From Phycisphaerales bacterium (GTDB lineage Bacteria; Planctomycetota; Phycisphaerae; Tepidisphaerales; Tepidisphaeraceae), in the NCBI GenBank assembly GCA_028288905.1, contig JAQGHJ010000684.1, forward strand, positions 1-15,139: a stretch of DNA of 15,139 nt, written 5' to 3'. The notes below the pieces were generated by a model. It was not told the origin of the DNA. It did no database searches and saw nothing but the letters and a program-made list of their open reading frames with translations. This document shows, piece by piece, positions 13,652-15,139 of this stretch (position 1 is the first letter of the stretch; every line of letters starts with the position of its first letter). The translations under genes and the position numbers were made by a program.

Positions 13652-15139
13652 TCACTCGTACGTGAAGTGCGCCGTCGCCGTGCAATCCTTGCCCGCGGTC
13701 ACCCGCACCCACTCCGCCCCGAACCCCGGCGGGAAGACCAGCGGGACGTACCCGTCGGCCGGCACGGTCACGGCCGCGTACTTCGCCCACGACCCGTCGC
13801 CGAGGAAGTCCACCTCGACCGTCACCGTCACCGGGACGCCCCCGGCCCCGGGTGCGGTCGGGTCGGCCGCCGACCCCTTCTGCCGCAGGTGCAGCGTCTT
13901 CTGGTCGAACCCGAGCATCAGGAACGGGTCGCTCGGCTGCCCGGCCTTCACGGCCGTGTCCCGCCACACGCCGCCGCTCCCCCGCGGCTTGCCGAAGTGC
14001 CACAGGTCGTCGGTCTTGCCGAACCAGAGCCCGGCCTGCGGCTGGCCGGCCAGCGGGTTCCGGTCCTGCTTGCCGAACCCCATCGGGGTCGCCTGGTTCC
14101 CGCCGAGCACGAGCATGCCCCGCCACGAGCAGAAGTCGGGGACGACCCGCAGGTGCGACGAGATCGGCCGCAGCCCCCGCAGCCGCCCGCCGACCAGGTT
14201 GTACGGCACCTGGTAGAAGATGCCGTACGCGTCGAGCAGCCCCCGCTCGGTCTCGACCTCCCGGAACCGCATCCACTCGGTCGTGCTCGTCTGGTCCCAG
14301 TCGTGCCCGTGCTTCGGCAGCCGGTACGTCGCCCACCCGCCGGCCGCGTGGACCTTCAGGATCACTGACTTGTCGTCGGTCCCGACGCACAGCAGCGGCT
14401 CGGAGAACGACCCTGCCGCCGTCACCTCGGTGAAGCTCGTCCGCTCCAGGATCGTCCACGCCGCGGCCTTCCCGTCCCACTCGCCCAGCCGGCCGGCCGA
14501 CGTCTTCCCGAGCGCGTCGTCCTCGGTGAACGTGTTGTTCGCCACCACCACCCGGCCGTGGTGCGTCCACGCCCCCTTGAAGTGCGGCTTCGCCCCCTTC
14601 GGCAGTTCGAACTCCCTCTTGAGGTCGAACAGCTCGCGGGCGGCCAGCGTGGTCACGTCGACCTCCCACATCTCCCCCTCCATCCCGACGACGTAGACCT
14701 TATGGTCCGGGTCGGTCAGGTGGGCGCAGGTGGCGGTGAGGCGGTGGCCCTTGATCGCGTCGATCGTCCGGACGTTGCCGGCCAAGTCGATCGCGTGCGG
14801 GCCGATGAACAGCTGCTGGCTCTTGGCGTGGACGAACCGGTTGGCGTACGTCCCGACGACGCTCTCGGGCCGCTTGCGGAGCTGGAGGTCCGGGGTGACC
14901 TCGTACAACCCGGTCCCGCTCCCGCTGGCGGCTAAGTGGGCGACGTACGTGACGACCCAAAGGCGGCCGGCCCAGGGCATGAGCGCCCCGGTGCCGGCCT
15001 CGGTCCGGGGGACGGCGTCAGCCACCATCGCCAGGTGCGGGAACACGCCGCTGACCTGCGTGACGGCCGCCGGGGCGGCCGCTGGCTGGGAGGCCGGCAG
15101 CGTGACCGGGGCGACAGCCGCCGTCGGCGGGACGGCCGG
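13652..15139 (-). CDS. Large exported protein of unknown function, beta-propeller-like; 5' end outside window
   Basis: The frame is open from the window edge to the stop at 13654-13652, at least 495 residues, with no start in the first 31 codons that looks native. The apparent GTG start at 15046 lies inside continuous Ala/Pro/Val-rich coding sequence, as expected after a signal peptide beyond the edge. The protein continues as LMPWAGRLWVVTYVAHLAASGSGTGLYEV and then shows repeated strand-turn blocks (HAIDLAGNVRTID; VYVVGMEGEMWEVD; HHGRVVVANNTF; GRLGEWDGKAAAWTILE; LLCVGTDDKSVILKV) like the blades of a WD/NHL/quinoprotein-type propeller, with a C-terminal beta-sandwich-like part (VTVTVEVDFLGDGSWAKY). 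I know this pattern from planctomycete hypothetical proteins but cannot name a function. The propeller is a pattern-based guess. Confidence 0.85.
   Translation of the reverse strand, partial: PAVPPTAAVAPVTLPASQPAAAPAAVTQVSGVFPHLAMVADAVPRTEAGTGALMPWAGRLWVVTYVAHLAASGSGTGLYEVTPDLQLRKRPESVVGTYANRFVHAKSQQLFIGPHAIDLAGNVRTIDAIKGHRLTATCAHLTDPDHKVYVVGMEGEMWEVDVTTLAARELFDLKREFELPKGAKPHFKGAWTHHGRVVVANNTFTEDDALGKTSAGRLGEWDGKAAAWTILERTSFTEVTAAGSFSEPLLCVGTDDKSVILKVHAAGGWATYRLPKHGHDWDQTSTTEWMRFREVETERGLLDAYGIFYQVPYNLVGGRLRGLRPISSHLRVVPDFCSWRGMLVLGGNQATPMGFGKQDRNPLAGQPQAGLWFGKTDDLWHFGKPRGSGGVWRDTAVKAGQPSDPFLMLGFDQKTLHLRQKGSAADPTAPGAGGVPVTVTVEVDFLGDGSWAKYAAVTVPADGYVPLVFPPGFGAEWVRVTAGKDCTATAHFTYE

Noticed and set aside
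12588..14216. A 542-residue plus-strand frame
   Set aside because: It is antisense to two well-supported minus-strand genes and crosses their intergenic gap, with Arg/Pro-rich translation lacking domain features.

Overview
The window is high-GC bacterial DNA with genes on both strands. It looks like a planctomycete, most likely the Gemmataceae or a close relative. Three things suggest this: a very large secreted protein that opens with an LEPR-XLL-like N-terminal motif in place of a classical signal peptide and carries parallel beta-helix, Ig-like and Calx-beta modules; a secreted DUF5722-type protein; and several proteins of a kind I associate only with planctomycetes. This taxonomic call is an inference from protein style. 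There is no rRNA or other marker in the window. I see no tRNA, rRNA, CRISPR array, insertion-sequence transposase or phage gene.

Layout, left to right. The plus strand carries four genes: the giant beta-helix/Calx-beta protein (213-3986), closed by a very strong 19-bp terminator hairpin; a cytoplasmic GH13_5-type alpha-amylase (4187-5644); a secreted type I phosphodiesterase/nucleotide pyrophosphatase-family hydrolase (6116-7276); and a class III PLP aminotransferase of the glutamate-1-semialdehyde aminomutase group (7555-8928). The 470-bp gap between amylase and phosphodiesterase is not empty. It holds a G-rich purine tract, a 207-bp doubly nested perfect palindrome that looks like a mobile interspersed repeat, a sigma-70-like promoter, and a terminator-like hairpin that falls inside the predicted leader of the phosphodiesterase gene.

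From about 9.0 kb to the end all genes are on the minus strand. Reading in their own direction from the right edge they are: a large exported protein whose start lies beyond the window (13652-15139, partial); a secreted DUF5722-type putative glycosidase (11187-13505); a 251-residue conserved protein of unknown function (10196-10951), closed by hairpins; and a translationally coupled pair (ATGA overlap) of a small alanine-rich protein (9748-10005) and a two-helix membrane protein (9071-9751). The plus and minus blocks converge at a perfect 38-bp inverted repeat (8959-9048). It contains CACGAAT three times at a 10-nt period and ends in T5 on the minus strand, so it can serve as the terminator of the minus-strand pair.

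Working together: there is no obvious single pathway. The amylase (alpha-glucan hydrolysis inside the cell), the DUF5722 protein (TIM-barrel glycosidase-like, exported) and the exported phosphodiesterase fit the carbohydrate- and phosphoester-degrading lifestyle of planctomycetes. The genes have separate leaders and terminators and look like mostly monocistronic units. I found no convincing new multi-gene system. The least ordinary signals are the two long perfect palindromes, the identical 24-nt DNA segment at the end of all three Calx-beta repeats, and the leaderless-looking start sites.
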